Shown: one piece after another, positions 46,662 through 57,742 of the stretch | How the letters are laid out: each line of letters opens with the position of its first letter | Numbering within the stretch: the first letter of the stretch is position 1 | Assembly: GCF_001499855.1 (NCBI RefSeq) | Contig: NZ_LQIK01000007.1 | Location: 62,001-126,000 of the forward strand | From: Mycobacterium sp. GA-0227b | GTDB taxonomy: Bacteria > Actinomycetota > Actinomycetes > Mycobacteriales > Mycobacteriaceae | Reading direction: 5' to 3' | DNA: 64,000 nt | The notes under the pieces: generated by a model | The model's database searches: none | What the model saw: the letters and a program-made list of their open reading frames with translations, nothing else | What the model was told of the DNA's origin: nothing | Made by a program: the position numbers and the translations under genes

Positions 46662-47336
46662 TCAGGCGACCTTGTCGCCGCGGTTCACCTGCGGACGGGG
46701 TGCCCGCATCCGGCGCAGCTGCGAGGCGCGGCTGGCCGCGTAAAACCCGAGCTTCCAACCGGTTTCGGTGTTGTCAGGGAATTTCGCGTCGACCTTACGG
46801 TTGACGCGCCGGCCGAGGATGAAGCCGTCGATCACCATGATGAGCACGAGCACGAGCATCGCGGGGGAGATCAGGCGCTGCACCTGTACCGAGGGCACCG
46901 CCAGCATCACGAAGATCAGGCCCAGGGCCGACGGCATGAACAGCCCGAGCACGTTGCGGCGGGAGTCCACCAGATCGCGCACATAGCGGCGCACCGGTCC
47001 ACGATCCCGCGGCAGCAGGTAGGCCTCCTCGCCGGCCATCATCTTCTCGCGGCGTTGGGTCATCTGTTCGCGGCGCGCGGCCTTGTCCGCTCGGCGTTCC
47101 TCACGGCTCAGTTTGGAGCGCATCTCTTTGCGGCGGCGACGCGCCTCGGCGGCCGTCATCGGCGCGGGCGCCACCGGCCCGCGCTTGCGGGCGTCGCGCT
47201 TGGGCGTCGGCCTGCCCTTGGGGGCCGTGGTGCGCGCCGCCGTGGCGTCCTCGGCCAACTCCGTCTCCACTGTGGCGTCGGCCACACCGGTGCCCGAGTC
47301 GGGTTCCTTGTCTTTCTTACGGCCCAGCAGGTTCAC
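46662..47336 (-). CDS. DUF3043 membrane protein (Rv2206 orthologue)
   Basis: 224 residues from GTG 47336 (VNLLGRKKDKEPDSGTG). A long cytoplasmic N-terminus of about 115 residues, strongly basic in its second half (AEARRRRKEMRSKLSREERR, KAARREQMTQRREKM), then two membrane helices (NVLGLFMPSALGLIFVMLAV, ISPAMLVLVLIMVIDGFILG) and a basic tail. The function is unknown. Its placement just upstream of cobU is conserved in spirit with Rv2206-cobT-cobS, and it is probably the first gene of the transcript. Confidence 0.88.
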   Translation of the reverse strand: MNLLGRKKDKEPDSGTGVADATVETELAEDATAARTTAPKGRPTPKRDARKRGPVAPAPMTAAEARRRRKEMRSKLSREERRADKAARREQMTQRREKMMAGEEAYLLPRDRGPVRRYVRDLVDSRRNVLGLFMPSALGLIFVMLAVPSVQVQRLISPAMLVLVLIMVIDGFILGRRVNRKVDAKFPDNTETGWKLGFYAASRASQLRRMRAPRPQVNRGDKVA

Positions 47337-47458
47337 GCTGCCAGGTTACTTCTGCCGCAGACGGCCGCGACGGCCTGGGGACAGACTCGGGAATAGCGGC
47401 CGAACGGGGTACCGTTGAACCAGTAACGCGCACCCGATGAGGCCTCACAGGAGACGTA

Positions 47459-47815
47459 ATGACAGTTCAGGGAGAGTCGGCAACCGCCACCCACGGCGTG
47501 ATCCTGACCGACGCTGCCGCCGCCAAGGCCAAGGCGTTGCTGGACCAGGAGGGCCGCGACGACCTCGCCCTGCGTATCGCCGTGCAGCCGGGCGGCTGCG
47601 CCGGCCTGCGCTACAACCTGTTCTTCGACGACCGGTCGCTCGACGGTGACCTGTCCGTGGAGTTCGGCGGCGTGAACCTGACGGTGGACCGGATGAGCGC
47701 GCCGTATGTGCAGGGTGCGACCATCGACTTCGTCGACAGCATCGAGAAGCAGGGCTTCACGATCGACAACCCCAACGCCACGGGTTCGTGCGCCTGCGGC
47801 GACTCGTTCAACTGA
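47459..47815 (+). CDS. A-type iron-sulfur carrier protein (HesB/ErpA family, Rv2204c orthologue)
   Basis: 118 residues, the length of Rv2204c. A-type carriers deliver Fe-S clusters to apo-proteins. The three conserved cysteines are present: VQPGGCAGLRYNLFF at about residue 49 and GSCACGDSFN at the C-terminus (CxC). ILTDAAAAKAKALLDQE is the family N-terminal helix. ATG 47459 follows a GGAGA-type ribosome site. The glycerate kinase gene (Rv2205c) that lies next to it in M. tuberculosis is absent here. Clients in this window could include LipA and the Rieske protein QcrA (inference). Confidence 0.93.
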   Translation: MTVQGESATATHGVILTDAAAAKAKALLDQEGRDDLALRIAVQPGGCAGLRYNLFFDDRSLDGDLSVEFGGVNLTVDRMSAPYVQGATIDFVDSIEKQGFTIDNPNATGSCACGDSFN

Positions 47816-47825
47816 CCGGACCAGA

Positions 47826-48458
47826 TCAGTACTGGCCGCCCGTGCGCGGCAGGTAGGAGCACACCAGGATCTCGTTGCCCTGCGACAGCAGCTGGGCGAC
47901 GGCCTGCTGTTCGTCGGTGTCGGGCCGGTCCCGTCGTGATCCGCTGGCCGGCGTCACCCGCATGGTGAACAGCACCTGCGCCTGATTCGGCGAGGGCATC
48001 ACGATCTTGTCGATCGACGTGACCTCGGCGCTGTTGTACTGCTTGCGGAACGCATCGCCGGACAACCTGGCCAGCGCCAGATCCGAGCGCTTCTCCTTGA
48101 CCGCGTCGAACAACCCGCACAGGGTGTGCCGCGCCACGGTCTCGGTGTCGCCGTTGGTCAGCGCGTCCAGATACTCCTGGATCGCGGCTTTGGCCGACGC
48201 CTCGCTCAGCGCGCTCGACTGCGGTGCATCCTCGTCGCCGCCGGCGAAGACGATTCCGGCCACCACCGCCGCGATCACCGCCACCGCCAGCACCACTGCG
48301 GCCACGATCGGCCACCGCCGCCGTTTCCGGTACTGCACCGGCGGCGGCAGAGTGCCCGGATACGCCGAGGGCATGTTCTCCGGGTACGGGAACGGTTGAG
48401 GATACGTTTGCGGGGCGGTCGGTCCAGCGCCGTATTCGGGCGGGTACGGACCGGTCAT
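47826..48458 (-). CDS. Membrane-anchored protein with proline-rich N-terminus (Rv2203-like)
   Basis: 210 residues. The cytoplasmic N-terminus is Pro/Tyr-rich (PYPPEYGAGPTAPQTYPQPF), followed by RKRRR and one membrane helix (WPIVAAVVLAVAVIAAVVAG), then an extracytoplasmic domain of about 135 residues with a DUF4878/lumazine-like pattern (ASAKAAIQEYLDALTNGDTE, VARHTLCGLF, and a final ILVCSYLP) and two cysteines that could form a disulfide. No enzymatic motif. It converges with the Fe-S carrier gene (10 bases between ends) and diverges from adoK over 120 bases. Confidence 0.82.
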   Translation of the reverse strand: MTGPYPPEYGAGPTAPQTYPQPFPYPENMPSAYPGTLPPPVQYRKRRRWPIVAAVVLAVAVIAAVVAGIVFAGGDEDAPQSSALSEASAKAAIQEYLDALTNGDTETVARHTLCGLFDAVKEKRSDLALARLSGDAFRKQYNSAEVTSIDKIVMPSPNQAQVLFTMRVTPASGSRRDRPDTDEQQAVAQLLSQGNEILVCSYLPRTGGQY

Positions 48459-48575
48459 CGCTTTGCTCCCCCGGGAGGTGGCCAGGAAGGTGCCTGTCTA
48501 CAGTGGCTGACGGGCTTTTGTAGGCAGGTTAGCGCACTAGAATTACCTAGGCGACTTAACAAATGAAGGGGATAG

Positions 48576-49553
<978 letters not shown>

Positions 49554-51485
49554 CTACAGCTGCACGGGATAGGTCGGCTCGCCGATCTGCGGAGTGATGC
49601 TGTGCTCGACGAAGATCGCATGCCACAGCATGAAGATCAGGACGGTCCACAGCCGGCGGCTGTGATCGCTTGTGCCGCTGCGATGTTCGTCGAGCATGGT
49701 GCGTACCGCCGCGAGGTCGATCAGGCCGCCGGCCTGTGATGAGTTGACCATCGAATAAGCCCACTCGAGCAGCTCGCCGGCCCGCAGCCAATGCCGGATC
49801 GGCACCGGGAAGCCCAGCTTCGGCCGGTTCAGCACATGCGCCGGGACGATCGGCTCGAGCGCTCGGCGCAACGCGAATTTGGTTGTCGCCCTGGTGATCT
49901 TCTGGTCATAGGGGAGTCGGGACGCGACCGCGAAGACCTCGGGGTCCAGAAACGGCACGCGCAGTTCCAGCGAGTTCGCCATGGTCATCTTGTCGGCCTT
50001 GACGAGGATGTCGCCGCGCAGCCAGGTGAAGAGGTCGACGTGCTGCATGCGGGCGACGGGATCCCACCCCGCCGACGCGGCGTACACCGGTGCGGTCACG
50101 TCGGTGTGCGTCCATTCCTGGCGGAAGCCGGGCAGCACCGCCCGCAGCTGCGCGTCCGAGAAGCTGCGCGCGTTGCCGTAGTAGCGCTCTTCGAGCGTGA
50201 GCGAGCCGCGATGCAGCAGGCTCTTGCCACGCAGTCCCTCCGGCAGCGGCCGCGACGCCCGCCCCAGTGACCGCCGCAGCGGCCGGGGCAGATACTCGAA
50301 CGGCCGCAGCGACAACGGCTCCCGGTAGATGGTGTAGCCGCCGAACAACTCGTCGGCGCCCTCGCCGGACAGCACCACCTTGACATGCTTGCGGGCCTCG
50401 CGGGCGATGAAGAACAGCGGTACCAGCGCGGGATCGGCGACGGGTTCGTCGAGATACCAAACGATTTCGGGCAGCGCTGCGACGAATTCGGCCTGGTTGA
50501 CCACCTTGGCGACGTGTCTGGCGCCGATCGCCTCGGCCGAGGCGACCGCGACGTCAACCTCGGAGAAGCCCTCACGCTCGAAACCCGTCGTGAACGTGAT
50601 CAGCCGCGGGTTGTGGCGCATGGCCAGCGCGGCGATCGCAGTCGAGTCGATACCGCCGGACAGGAATGCGCCGACGGTCACGTCGGCGCGCATGTGCTTG
50701 GCGACCGAATCCTCGAGCACCGCGGTGATCTCGTCGTAGCGCTCCTGCTCGCGTCCTGCCACAAAAGGCACTGCGGCGAACCGAGGATGGAAGTAGCGCG
50801 TCACCTCGGGTTGGCCGCCCGGGCGGATGCGCGCGTAGCAGCCGGACTCCAGCCGGCGCACGCCGCGTTGCAGGGTTTCGGGCTCCGGCACGTACTGCAG
50901 CACGGTGTAGTGCTGCACGGCGCGCTCGTCGATCGACAGGTCGATGCCCAGCGTGTCGGCCAGGTCGAGCAGGCACTTCTTCTCGCTGCCGACCGCGGTG
51001 CCCCCGGCGCCACCGGCCAGGTAGAGCGGCTTGATGCCGAACGGGTCGCGGGCGCAGAACAGCTCACCGCGCTCGGAGTCCCACAGCGCGAACGCGAACA
51101 TGCCGCGCAGCCGGGTCAACGCGTCGGTGCCCCAGTGGTGGTAGGCCGCGATGATTGCCTCGCCGTCACCGTCGGTGGTGAAAGTCGCGCCGTGGCGGGC
51201 CGACAACTCCTTCCGCAGTTCGAGGTAGTTGTAGATCTCTCCGTTGAACACCAGCACATAGCGGCCGGGCGCTTCCGGCGGTCCCCATCGCAGCGGCTGA
51301 TGGCTGTGCGCGATGTCGATGATCGACAGCCGGTTGAACCCCAGCACGACCCGATCGTCCGACCAGGTCCCGGGCTCGTCGGGGCCGCGGTGACGCATCA
51401 GATGCGACGCCCCGGACACCGCCTCGACCAGGCCGGGGGAGAGCTCAGCGGACGGGTCACGCAACAGGGCCAGCAGTCCGCACAC
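49554..51485 (-). CDS. asnB: AsnB, glutamine-hydrolysing asparagine synthetase
   Basis: 643 residues (Rv2201 has 652). The start GTG 51485 is directly followed by the catalytic Cys2 (MCGLLALL). Residues 2-210 are the Ntn glutaminase (LIMRHRGPDE-type HLMRHRGPDEPGTW, GFNRLSIIDIAHSHQPL, VFNGEIYNY), and residues about 240-560 are the synthetase with the pyrophosphate loop AFLSGGIDSTAIAA and SGEGADELFGGY. DILVKADKMTMANSLELRVP is the family C-terminal signature. It transfers glutamine nitrogen to aspartate, so it draws on the glutamine made by GlnA1. Divergent from ctaC over 129 bases. Confidence 0.96.
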   Translation of the reverse strand: MCGLLALLRDPSAELSPGLVEAVSGASHLMRHRGPDEPGTWSDDRVVLGFNRLSIIDIAHSHQPLRWGPPEAPGRYVLVFNGEIYNYLELRKELSARHGATFTTDGDGEAIIAAYHHWGTDALTRLRGMFAFALWDSERGELFCARDPFGIKPLYLAGGAGGTAVGSEKKCLLDLADTLGIDLSIDERAVQHYTVLQYVPEPETLQRGVRRLESGCYARIRPGGQPEVTRYFHPRFAAVPFVAGREQERYDEITAVLEDSVAKHMRADVTVGAFLSGGIDSTAIAALAMRHNPRLITFTTGFEREGFSEVDVAVASAEAIGARHVAKVVNQAEFVAALPEIVWYLDEPVADPALVPLFFIAREARKHVKVVLSGEGADELFGGYTIYREPLSLRPFEYLPRPLRRSLGRASRPLPEGLRGKSLLHRGSLTLEERYYGNARSFSDAQLRAVLPGFRQEWTHTDVTAPVYAASAGWDPVARMQHVDLFTWLRGDILVKADKMTMANSLELRVPFLDPEVFAVASRLPYDQKITRATTKFALRRALEPIVPAHVLNRPKLGFPVPIRHWLRAGELLEWAYSMVNSSQAGGLIDLAAVRTMLDEHRSGTSDHSRRLWTVLIFMLWHAIFVEHSITPQIGEPTYPVQL

Positions 51486-51614
51486 GGCGCCAGTATGCCT
51501 AATCGATGAGGTGTGTTCAGACCGGCACCCGGGCGTGGTCTACGCTGCGTAGTATTCGCTCCGGAAACTGACCGCGCCGCGGTCGCGCGTCACCGACTTC
51601 TAGGAGGCTTCAAC

Positions 51615-52661
51615 GTGACACCTCGCGGGCTGAAGGCGGTGGCGCGAACGGCGTCGCTGTCAATCGTCCTGGGTGCTACGGCGTTGCTGCTCAGCGGCTG
51701 CAGCTGGTCCGAGGTGCTGGGTCTGGGGTGGCCGAACGGCATCACCCCCGAAGCCCACCTCAACCGCGAACTATGGATCGGCTCCGTGATCGCCTCGCTG
51801 GTCGTCGGCGCGATCGTGTGGGGCCTGATCTTCTGGACTTCGGCGTTTCACCGGGCCAAGAAGACCGACACCGAGTTGCCGCGCCAGTTCGGCTACAACA
51901 TGCCGCTGGAACTGGTTTTGACCGTGGTGCCGTTCCTGATCATCTCGGTGCTGTTCTACTTCACCGTGGTGGTGCAGGAGAGGATGCTGCACGAGGAACC
52001 GAACCCCGAAGTCGTCGTCGACGTCACCGCCTTCCAGTGGAACTGGAAGTTCGGCTACCAGAAGGTGAACTTCTCCGACGGCACGTTCAACTATGACGGC
52101 GCCGACCCCGAGCGGGCGGCCGCGGTGGCGTCCGGTCCCGAGGGCCTGGAGGGCGAGCACGGCGGCGAGTTCGGCGTGATTGCGGGCAAGCACCCGCAGG
52201 ACCGCTCGTATCTGGCGTTCGACAAGGTCGAGACGCTGGGGTCGTCGAACGAGATCCCGGTGCTGGTGGTGCCGTCGGGCAAGCGCATCGAGTTCCGGAT
52301 CGCCTCGGCCGACGTCATCCACGGGTTCTGGGTGCCGGAGTTCCTGTTCAAGCGCGACGTGATGCCCGACCCGCGGGCGAACAACTCCGACAACACCTTC
52401 CAGATCAGCGAGATCAACCAGACCGGCGCCTTCGTCGGGCGGTGCACGGAGATGTGCGGCACCTACCACTCGATGATGAACTTCGAGCTACGGGTCGTGG
52501 AGCCCAACGACTTCAAGGCGTATCTGCAGCAGCGCATCGACGGCAAGACCAATGCCCAGGCGCTGCAGGCGATCAACCAGCCGCCGAAAGCCGTCACCAC
52601 CCAACCGTTCGACACCCGTCGCGGTGAACTGGCGCCCCAGCAATCGCAGGCCAGCAAGTAG
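51615..52661 (+). CDS. ctaC: CtaC, cytochrome aa3 oxidase subunit II
   Basis: 348 residues from GTG 51615, preceded by AGGAGG at 51602-51607; the open frame upstream to 51513 lacks a start signal. A lipoprotein signal ([11 protein letters not shown], lipobox LSGC) is followed by two membrane helices ([40 protein letters not shown]) and the extracytoplasmic cupredoxin domain with FQWNWKFGY and the CuA site: H in [10 protein letters not shown] and the two cysteines in [13 protein letters not shown]. It takes electrons from the bcc complex. It is 9 bases upstream of ctaF. Confidence 0.96.
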   Translation: MTPRGLKAVARTASLSIVLGATALLLSGCSWSEVLGLGWPNGITPEAHLNRELWIGSVIASLVVGAIVWGLIFWTSAFHRAKKTDTELPRQFGYNMPLELVLTVVPFLIISVLFYFTVVVQERMLHEEPNPEVVVDVTAFQWNWKFGYQKVNFSDGTFNYDGADPERAAAVASGPEGLEGEHGGEFGVIAGKHPQDRSYLAFDKVETLGSSNEIPVLVVPSGKRIEFRIASADVIHGFWVPEFLFKRDVMPDPRANNSDNTFQISEINQTGAFVGRCTEMCGTYHSMMNFELRVVEPNDFKAYLQQRIDGKTNAQALQAINQPPKAVTTQPFDTRRGELAPQQSQASK

Positions 52662-52670
52662 GGACATCAC

Positions 52671-53090
52671 ATGCATATCGAAGCCCGGCTGTTCGAGTTC
52701 CTGACCGCGTTCTTCATCCTCGCCGCCGTCGTCTACGCCGTGCTGACCGCAATGTTCCAGTACGGCGGCATCGAGTGGGCGGGCACCACCGCGCTGGTGC
52801 TGACCGCCGGCCTGACCCTGATCACCGGCACCTTCTTCCGGTTCGTGGCCCGGCGCCTGGACACCCGGCCGGAGGACTACGAGGACGCCGAGATCAGCGA
52901 CGGCGCCGGCGAGCTCGGCTTCTTCAGCCCGCACAGCTGGTGGCCGGTGATGATCGCGCTGTCGGCGTCGATCACCGCGGTCGGTGTCGCGCTGTGGCTG
53001 CCCTGGCTCATCGTGGCGGGCATCTGCTTCGTGGTCACTACGGTCGCCGGCCTGGTGTTCGAGTACTACACCGGTCCCGAGAAGCACTGA
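52671..53090 (+). CDS. ctaF: CtaF, cytochrome c oxidase subunit IV (actinobacterial type)
   Basis: 139 residues, same as Rv2199c. It has four hydrophobic helices ([60 protein letters not shown], and a last one ending [12 protein letters not shown]) and the acidic cytoplasmic/periplasmic loop [20 protein letters not shown]. It is a small membrane subunit of the bcc-aa3 supercomplex. Translation is probably linked to ctaC. The 198 bases that follow (53091-53288) contain a short GC hairpin at 53104-53118 and then the mmpS3 leader; nothing coding was seen there. Confidence 0.95.
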   Translation: MHIEARLFEFLTAFFILAAVVYAVLTAMFQYGGIEWAGTTALVLTAGLTLITGTFFRFVARRLDTRPEDYEDAEISDGAGELGFFSPHSWWPVMIALSASITAVGVALWLPWLIVAGICFVVTTVAGLVFEYYTGPEKH

Positions 53091-53288
53091 CCGACAAGGG
53101 GCAGCCCGCGGTGCGGGCGGCGCAAGGTCACAATCAGACCACCACTTCACCGGTAGACCGCGCCGCGTGATCCACCCGGGTGAGGCGGTTGGGTAATGTT
53201 GCCGAGGCACGGTCAGCCGCCGCCGGCCGAGCCGGTGGACCTTGTTGGCGTGTCGCGCCGGTTGAGTAGTCGAGAAGGATAGGCGTAA

Positions 53289-54083
53289 ATGAGCGGGCCG
53301 AATCCCCCGGATGACGAAGGGGCGGATTTCCAGGCTAAGGAGCCGAGTCAGGAGCCGAGGCAGGAGCCGGATCAAACCGCCGGTGACCAGCCGGCTCCGG
53401 ACACCAGCGAGACGGAGTTCTACTCGCGGGCGTACTCGGCGCCGGAGTCCGAGCAGTTCACTGCGGGCCCGTACGTGCCCGCCGACGCGTCGCTGTACGA
53501 CTACGACAGCTACGAACCGGGCGACCCGGTCGACCAGCACACCCCGCCCCGGTGGCCGTGGGTCGTCGGCGTGGCGGCGATCGTCGCGGCCATCGCGCTG
53601 GTGGCGTCGGTCTCGGTACTGGTGACCCGAACCGACACCGACAATCTCGCCACACCGGAAACCTCGACCACCACCGTGGCACCGCCGGTGCAAGACGAGA
53701 TCACCACCACCACACCGCCGCCTCCGCCGCCCGCACCCGCCGAGCCGCCGCCACCGCCGGCGCCGGCAACCACACAGCCGCCGTCACCGCCGCCCACGAC
53801 GACCCGCGCGGGCCCGCGCCAGGTCACCTACTCGGTGACGGGAACCAAAGCACCGGGAGACATCATCACCGTGACCTACATCGACGCGTCCGGGCGCAGC
53901 CGCACCCAGCGCAACGTCTACATCCCGTGGTCATTGACCGTGACACCCATCTCGCAGTCCGAAGTCGGGTCGGTGCAGGCGTCGAGCCTGTTCCTGGTCA
54001 GCCGGCTCAACTGTTCGATCACCACGAGCGACGGGACGGTGCTGTCGTCGAACACCAACAACTCCGCGCAGACCAGCTGCTGA
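53289..54083 (+). CDS. mmpS3: MmpS3, MmpS-family membrane protein
   Basis: 264 residues (Rv2198c has 299). The N-terminal ~85 residues are acidic and Gln/Pro/Glu-rich, then one membrane helix ([20 protein letters not shown]), a Thr/Pro-rich spacer (about residues 130-175), and the MmpS domain ([47 protein letters not shown]) with two cysteines. MmpS proteins partner MmpL transporters; MmpS3 stands apart and has been tied to cell elongation/division and envelope in mycobacteria. ATG 53289 follows GAGAAGGAT. Its stop overlaps the next start as TGATG. Confidence 0.93.
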   Translation: MSGPNPPDDEGADFQAKEPSQEPRQEPDQTAGDQPAPDTSETEFYSRAYSAPESEQFTAGPYVPADASLYDYDSYEPGDPVDQHTPPRWPWVVGVAAIVAAIALVASVSVLVTRTDTDNLATPETSTTTVAPPVQDEITTTTPPPPPPAPAEPPPPPAPATTQPPSPPPTTTRAGPRQVTYSVTGTKAPGDIITVTYIDASGRSRTQRNVYIPWSLTVTPISQSEVGSVQASSLFLVSRLNCSITTSDGTVLSSNTNNSAQTSC

Positions 54084-54742
54084 TGACCTACGACACCGAC
54101 GCGTCGGGGCGTTCACGGTTGAGCCCGGCACTGGATCCCAGCGAACTGGACCGCACGGACCGCATCCTGCTCGGCTCCTGCGCGGCAATCTGGCTGGTCG
54201 CCCTCGGCACCGGCGTGGCCGCCACCGTGGCGCTGGTGGACCTGGGCCGGGGGCACGCCGAGTCCCCAGGAGACGCCGGCACGCCCTGGCTGCTCTACAC
54301 CGTCATCGGCATCTCGGCGGTGGTGATCATCGGGGCCGTGCCGCTGCTGCTGCGAGCGCGCCGGGAAGCCCTGGCCGAACCGCCACAGGCAGCCCGTCCA
54401 GCGTCGCCGGCCACCGAGAAGCTGAAGCCGGCGGGGGCAAGGGCGGGGCTCGAGGCCCAGTCGGCCTACGCGGCGCCCAGACCGCTGCGCAGTCTCGAAG
54501 CCTCCGAGCCAGGCTCGGCAGCCGTCGATCTGGTGTGGCTGCGCTGCGCCGTGGTGATCGCGTGCGCAATCGGTGTCGCCATGGTGGCCATCGGCGTGGC
54601 CACCTACCTGATGGCGGTGGACAGCAACGTCGCGGCGTGGGTCTTCTACGTGCTGACCGCGCTTGTCACGCTGGCCATGCCCGTGGTGCCGTGGTTCTAC
54701 CTCAAAGAACTACGCGCTCTGCCGGATCAGCAGAGCGCGTAA
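54083..54742 (+). CDS. DUF2561 membrane protein (Rv2197c orthologue)
   Basis: 219 residues from ATG 54083, overlapping the mmpS3 stop. It has four predicted membrane segments in two pairs: LGSCAAIWLVALGTGVAATV, LLYTVIGISAVVIIGAVPLL, then after a Pro/Ala linker CAVVIACAIGVAMVAIGVAT and VFYVLTALVTLAMPVVPWFY. No catalytic motif. The stable pairing with mmpS3, also in M. tuberculosis, suggests a joint envelope function (inference). The transcript ends at a small AAAGC-GGGC-GCTTTT hairpin at 54750-54764. Confidence 0.88.
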   Translation: MTYDTDASGRSRLSPALDPSELDRTDRILLGSCAAIWLVALGTGVAATVALVDLGRGHAESPGDAGTPWLLYTVIGISAVVIIGAVPLLLRARREALAEPPQAARPASPATEKLKPAGARAGLEAQSAYAAPRPLRSLEASEPGSAAVDLVWLRCAVVIACAIGVAMVAIGVATYLMAVDSNVAAWVFYVLTALVTLAMPVVPWFYLKELRALPDQQSA

Positions 54743-54769
54743 GTTCTTCAAAGCGGGCGCTTTTCGGAC

Positions 54770-54800
54770 CCCAACGGCCACGTCAGTGGTGGCCGTTGGG
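54770..54800. terminator. Hairpin shared by the convergent DUF2561 and qcrB ends
   Basis: Perfect 12-bp stem (54770-54781 with 54789-54800; CCCAACGGCCAC against GTGGCCGTTGGG), 7-base loop. It overlaps the last codons and stop of qcrB, so the same bases encode the C-terminal SPNGHH and can form the hairpin. Together with the smaller hairpin at 54750-54764 it can stop transcripts from both directions. Confidence 0.65.
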
Positions 54801-56495
54801 CGAATCCCCATCACCCGTGCCGTGTCCGTTCGGCGAGTCCCTGCGCGCCTGGTGTTCGGCCAGTGCGGTGAGCGCCTTGCGTTCGCCCGCGTGCTGCGCG
54901 GCGGTGATCGCCTCGTGTTCCTCGAGCGGATCGGCGGACAGGAAGCCTCCGGTGCCCGGAGCGCCCGCGGAGCCCAGCTTGTTCATCCGCTTGGGTAATG
55001 CCGCGCCCTGGTACTCCAACGGAATCGGATGACCGTGCTCGTCGACCGGCCCCAGCGGCTGGTGCAGCTCGATGTAGGCACCGTGCGGCAGCCGCTTGAT
55101 GATGCCGGTCTCGATGCCGTGCTCGAGCACCTCGCGGTCACTGCGCTGCAGGCCGACGGCCCACCGGTACGCGATGTAGTAGACGATCGCGGGCAGCACC
55201 ACCATGCCGATTCGGCCGATCCACGTCGTCGCGTTCAGCGAGATGTGGAACTTCAGCGCGATGATGTCGTTCATCGCGGCGAGCGTGAGCAGCATGTACA
55301 GCGAGATGGCCGCCGCGCCCAGCGCGGTGCGCACCGGGGCGTCGCGCGGACGCTGTAGCAGGTTGTGGTGTGCGGTGTCGCCGGTGAGCTTCTTCTCCAG
55401 ATACGGGTAGGCGATCAGCAGTACGAAGACCAGCCCCATGAACAGCGCCACCCAGGTGGAGGCGGGGACGGTGTAGTTGCCGATGTAGATCTCCCAAGGC
55501 GGGAAGATACGTGCCACACCTTCGGTCCACATCATGTAGAAGTCGGGCTGGCTGCCCGCCGACACCTGAGAAGGCTTGTAGGGCCCGAGATTCCACACCG
55601 GGTTGATCGTCAGCAGCCCGCCCATCAGGCCGAGGATGCCGACGGTCATCGCGAAGAAAGCGCCGGACTTCACCGCGAACACCGGCATGACGCGCACGCC
55701 GACGACGTTGGTCTCGGTGCGACCCGGCCCCGGGAACTGGGTGTGCTTCTGGAACCACACCAGGGCCAGGTGAAGCCCGATGAGCGCCAACATGATTCCC
55801 GGGATCAGCAGGATGTGCAGTGCGTACATCCTGGGAATCCAGAAACCGTCGGTCGAGCACTCGTAGCCCACGCCGCCGCAGGGGAAGTCGCCGCCGAACA
55901 GCGCCCAGTGCAGCCAGGTGCCGATCACCGGCATCCCCAGCGAGATCGATGACAGCGCGGCGCGCAAGCCGATGCCCGAGAGCAGGTCGTCGGGCAGCGA
56001 GTAACCGAAGTAGCCCTCGAACATCGCCAGGATGAGCAGCAGCGCGCCGATCACCCAGTTCGCCTCACGCGGCCTGCGGAAGGCGCCGGTGAAGAAGATG
56101 CGAGCCAGGTGAACCATGATCGCGGCCGCGAAAAGCAGTGCCGCCCAATGGTGTATCTGACGGACGAACAAGCCGCCGCGGACCTCGAAGCTGATGTCGA
56201 GCGTGGATTCATACGCCTTGGACATCTGCACACCGCGCAGCGGCTGGTAGACGCCGTCGTAGGTGACCTCCGCCATGGACGGGTCGAAGAACAGCGTCAG
56301 ATACACGCCGGTGATCAGCAGGACGATGAAGCTGTACAACGCGATCTCGCCCAGCAGGAACGACCAGTGGGTGGGGAACACCTTGTTTAGCTGACGCCGC
56401 ACCGCCGCCGACGGGTGGTAGCGGGAATCGATGGCTTCGCCTTGCGCGGCCGCGATTTCGGCGAGTGCGGGCGGTTTCGGCAATTTTGGACTCAT
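54783..56495 (-). CDS. qcrB: QcrB, cytochrome b subunit of the bcc complex
   Basis: 570 residues from ATG 56495 ([20 protein letters not shown]), longer than the 549 of M. tuberculosis mainly through a hydrophilic C-terminal tail. The haem b ligands are visible in [20 protein letters not shown] and [20 protein letters not shown]. The Qo region includes [20 protein letters not shown]. This is the binding site of telacebec-type inhibitors in M. tuberculosis. The ATG overlaps the qcrA stop (ATGA). It is the last gene of the ctaE-qcrC-qcrA-qcrB operon, oxidising menaquinol and passing electrons to aa3. Confidence 0.97.
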   Translation of the reverse strand: MSPKLPKPPALAEIAAAQGEAIDSRYHPSAAVRRQLNKVFPTHWSFLLGEIALYSFIVLLITGVYLTLFFDPSMAEVTYDGVYQPLRGVQMSKAYESTLDISFEVRGGLFVRQIHHWAALLFAAAIMVHLARIFFTGAFRRPREANWVIGALLLILAMFEGYFGYSLPDDLLSGIGLRAALSSISLGMPVIGTWLHWALFGGDFPCGGVGYECSTDGFWIPRMYALHILLIPGIMLALIGLHLALVWFQKHTQFPGPGRTETNVVGVRVMPVFAVKSGAFFAMTVGILGLMGGLLTINPVWNLGPYKPSQVSAGSQPDFYMMWTEGVARIFPPWEIYIGNYTVPASTWVALFMGLVFVLLIAYPYLEKKLTGDTAHHNLLQRPRDAPVRTALGAAAISLYMLLTLAAMNDIIALKFHISLNATTWIGRIGMVVLPAIVYYIAYRWAVGLQRSDREVLEHGIETGIIKRLPHGAYIELHQPLGPVDEHGHPIPLEYQGAALPKRMNKLGSAGAPGTGGFLSADPLEEHEAITAAQHAGERKALTALAEHQARRDSPNGHGTGDGDSPNGHH

Positions 56496-57742
56496 GCTGA
56501 TTTCCGTTCCCAGAAGGCCGGCCCGACGGGTTCGATGAAGTCGCCGTTGGCGACGAGATACCCGTCCTGGTCGATGGTGATGGGCAGCTGCGCGAGGGCA
56601 CGCGCAGCCGGGCCGAATATGGGTTTCGCGAAGTGCAACGCATCGAACTGCGACTGGTGGCACGGGCACAGGATGCGATAGGACTGCTGCTCGTAAAGCG
56701 AAGCGGGGCAACCCAGGTGGGAGCAGACCTTGGTGTAGGCGAACAGGTCGCCGAAGTTGAAGCTCTCCTGGCCCTTGCGCTTGACCACCCGGGGCATGTC
56801 CTGGGCCTTGATCCTGATCAGCATGACCGGGTTGCGCACACCCATCGCGATCTCGGCGAGGTGGTGGTGCGACTCGACGGTGGTGCCGTCACCGTCGGAC
56901 TCGCGCCACGGAAACACGGTCTCCATGCCGCCGGCGTCGAGGTCTTCGGGCCGCATTTTGACGAACGTGCCATTGCCGGTGGAGCGGGCCAGGTAGATCG
57001 TCTCGCCCTCGTAGCGGGGCGTCCACCCGGACGTCCACAGCACGGCCTTCTTGCCTTCGGCGGTCTGCACCACCGGTTTCCACGGGTTCTTGATCAGACC
57101 CCCCATGAACGCCACCAGGGTGCCCAGACCGAACGCGCCCAGGCCGATGCCCAGCGACAGGCCGACGAGCTTGCGGCGCTTGATCGTCGAGCTCTCCAGC
57201 GCGTCGCTCAGGTTGGCCACGACCGTCTTGCGTTGGATCTCGGGGGAGCTGCCGTCATGGCGCTCCTGGATCGAGATCTCCTGGGGGATGAACTTCTTCT
57301 GGTACAGCACTGCGCCGATGCCGATCGCGAGGATCGACAGCCCGAACGTCAACCCATAGAGGGGAGTGGCCAGGCTGAACAGGAACTCACCCTCGGAGCC
57401 GGACGGCTTGTACTCCCAGGGCCAGAACAGGAACACCAGCACCAGCGCCAGACCCGAGAACCCGCCCAGCAGAAGCCAGTACGACACCACGCGGGCGCTG
57501 CGCTTCTCGGCTTTGGTGCCGGCGACGGGCCACCGGTCCTCCTTGTAGACGATCTCGACGCCGTCGAGCTTGCCGCCGAGTTCGAGGAGCTCCTCACGCG
57601 ACATGGCCGCCAGTTCGGCGTCGGTGGGTTGACCCGGCACGCCGGCGTGGCCGGGCGCGTCGGTGCCCTTGGGAGTGTTCGCGGTGCCGTGGTCCGGCTC
57701 TCCATCCATGCGCGATCCGCCTCCGGCTTCTCGCTCGCTCAT
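56492..57742 (-). CDS. qcrA: QcrA, Rieske iron-sulfur protein
   Basis: 416 residues from ATG 57742, which overlaps the qcrC stop; a second Met at 57709 is possible. Actinobacterial QcrA has three membrane helices rather than one, seen here as [40 protein letters not shown], and [20 protein letters not shown]. The C-terminal Rieske domain has CSHLGC and CPCHQSQF, giving the two Cys and two His ligands of the [2Fe-2S] cluster plus the disulfide cysteines. M. tuberculosis QcrA has 429 residues. Acts in the periplasmic electron transfer of the bcc complex. Confidence 0.96.
   Translation of the reverse strand: MSEREAGGGSRMDGEPDHGTANTPKGTDAPGHAGVPGQPTDAELAAMSREELLELGGKLDGVEIVYKEDRWPVAGTKAEKRSARVVSYWLLLGGFSGLALVLVFLFWPWEYKPSGSEGEFLFSLATPLYGLTFGLSILAIGIGAVLYQKKFIPQEISIQERHDGSSPEIQRKTVVANLSDALESSTIKRRKLVGLSLGIGLGAFGLGTLVAFMGGLIKNPWKPVVQTAEGKKAVLWTSGWTPRYEGETIYLARSTGNGTFVKMRPEDLDAGGMETVFPWRESDGDGTTVESHHHLAEIAMGVRNPVMLIRIKAQDMPRVVKRKGQESFNFGDLFAYTKVCSHLGCPASLYEQQSYRILCPCHQSQFDALHFAKPIFGPAARALAQLPITIDQDGYLVANGDFIEPVGPAFWERKSA

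Noticed and set aside
54743..54782. Small gene between the DUF2561 gene and qcrB
   Set aside because: Only 40 bases lie between the convergent stops and they contain two hairpins; no room for a gene.
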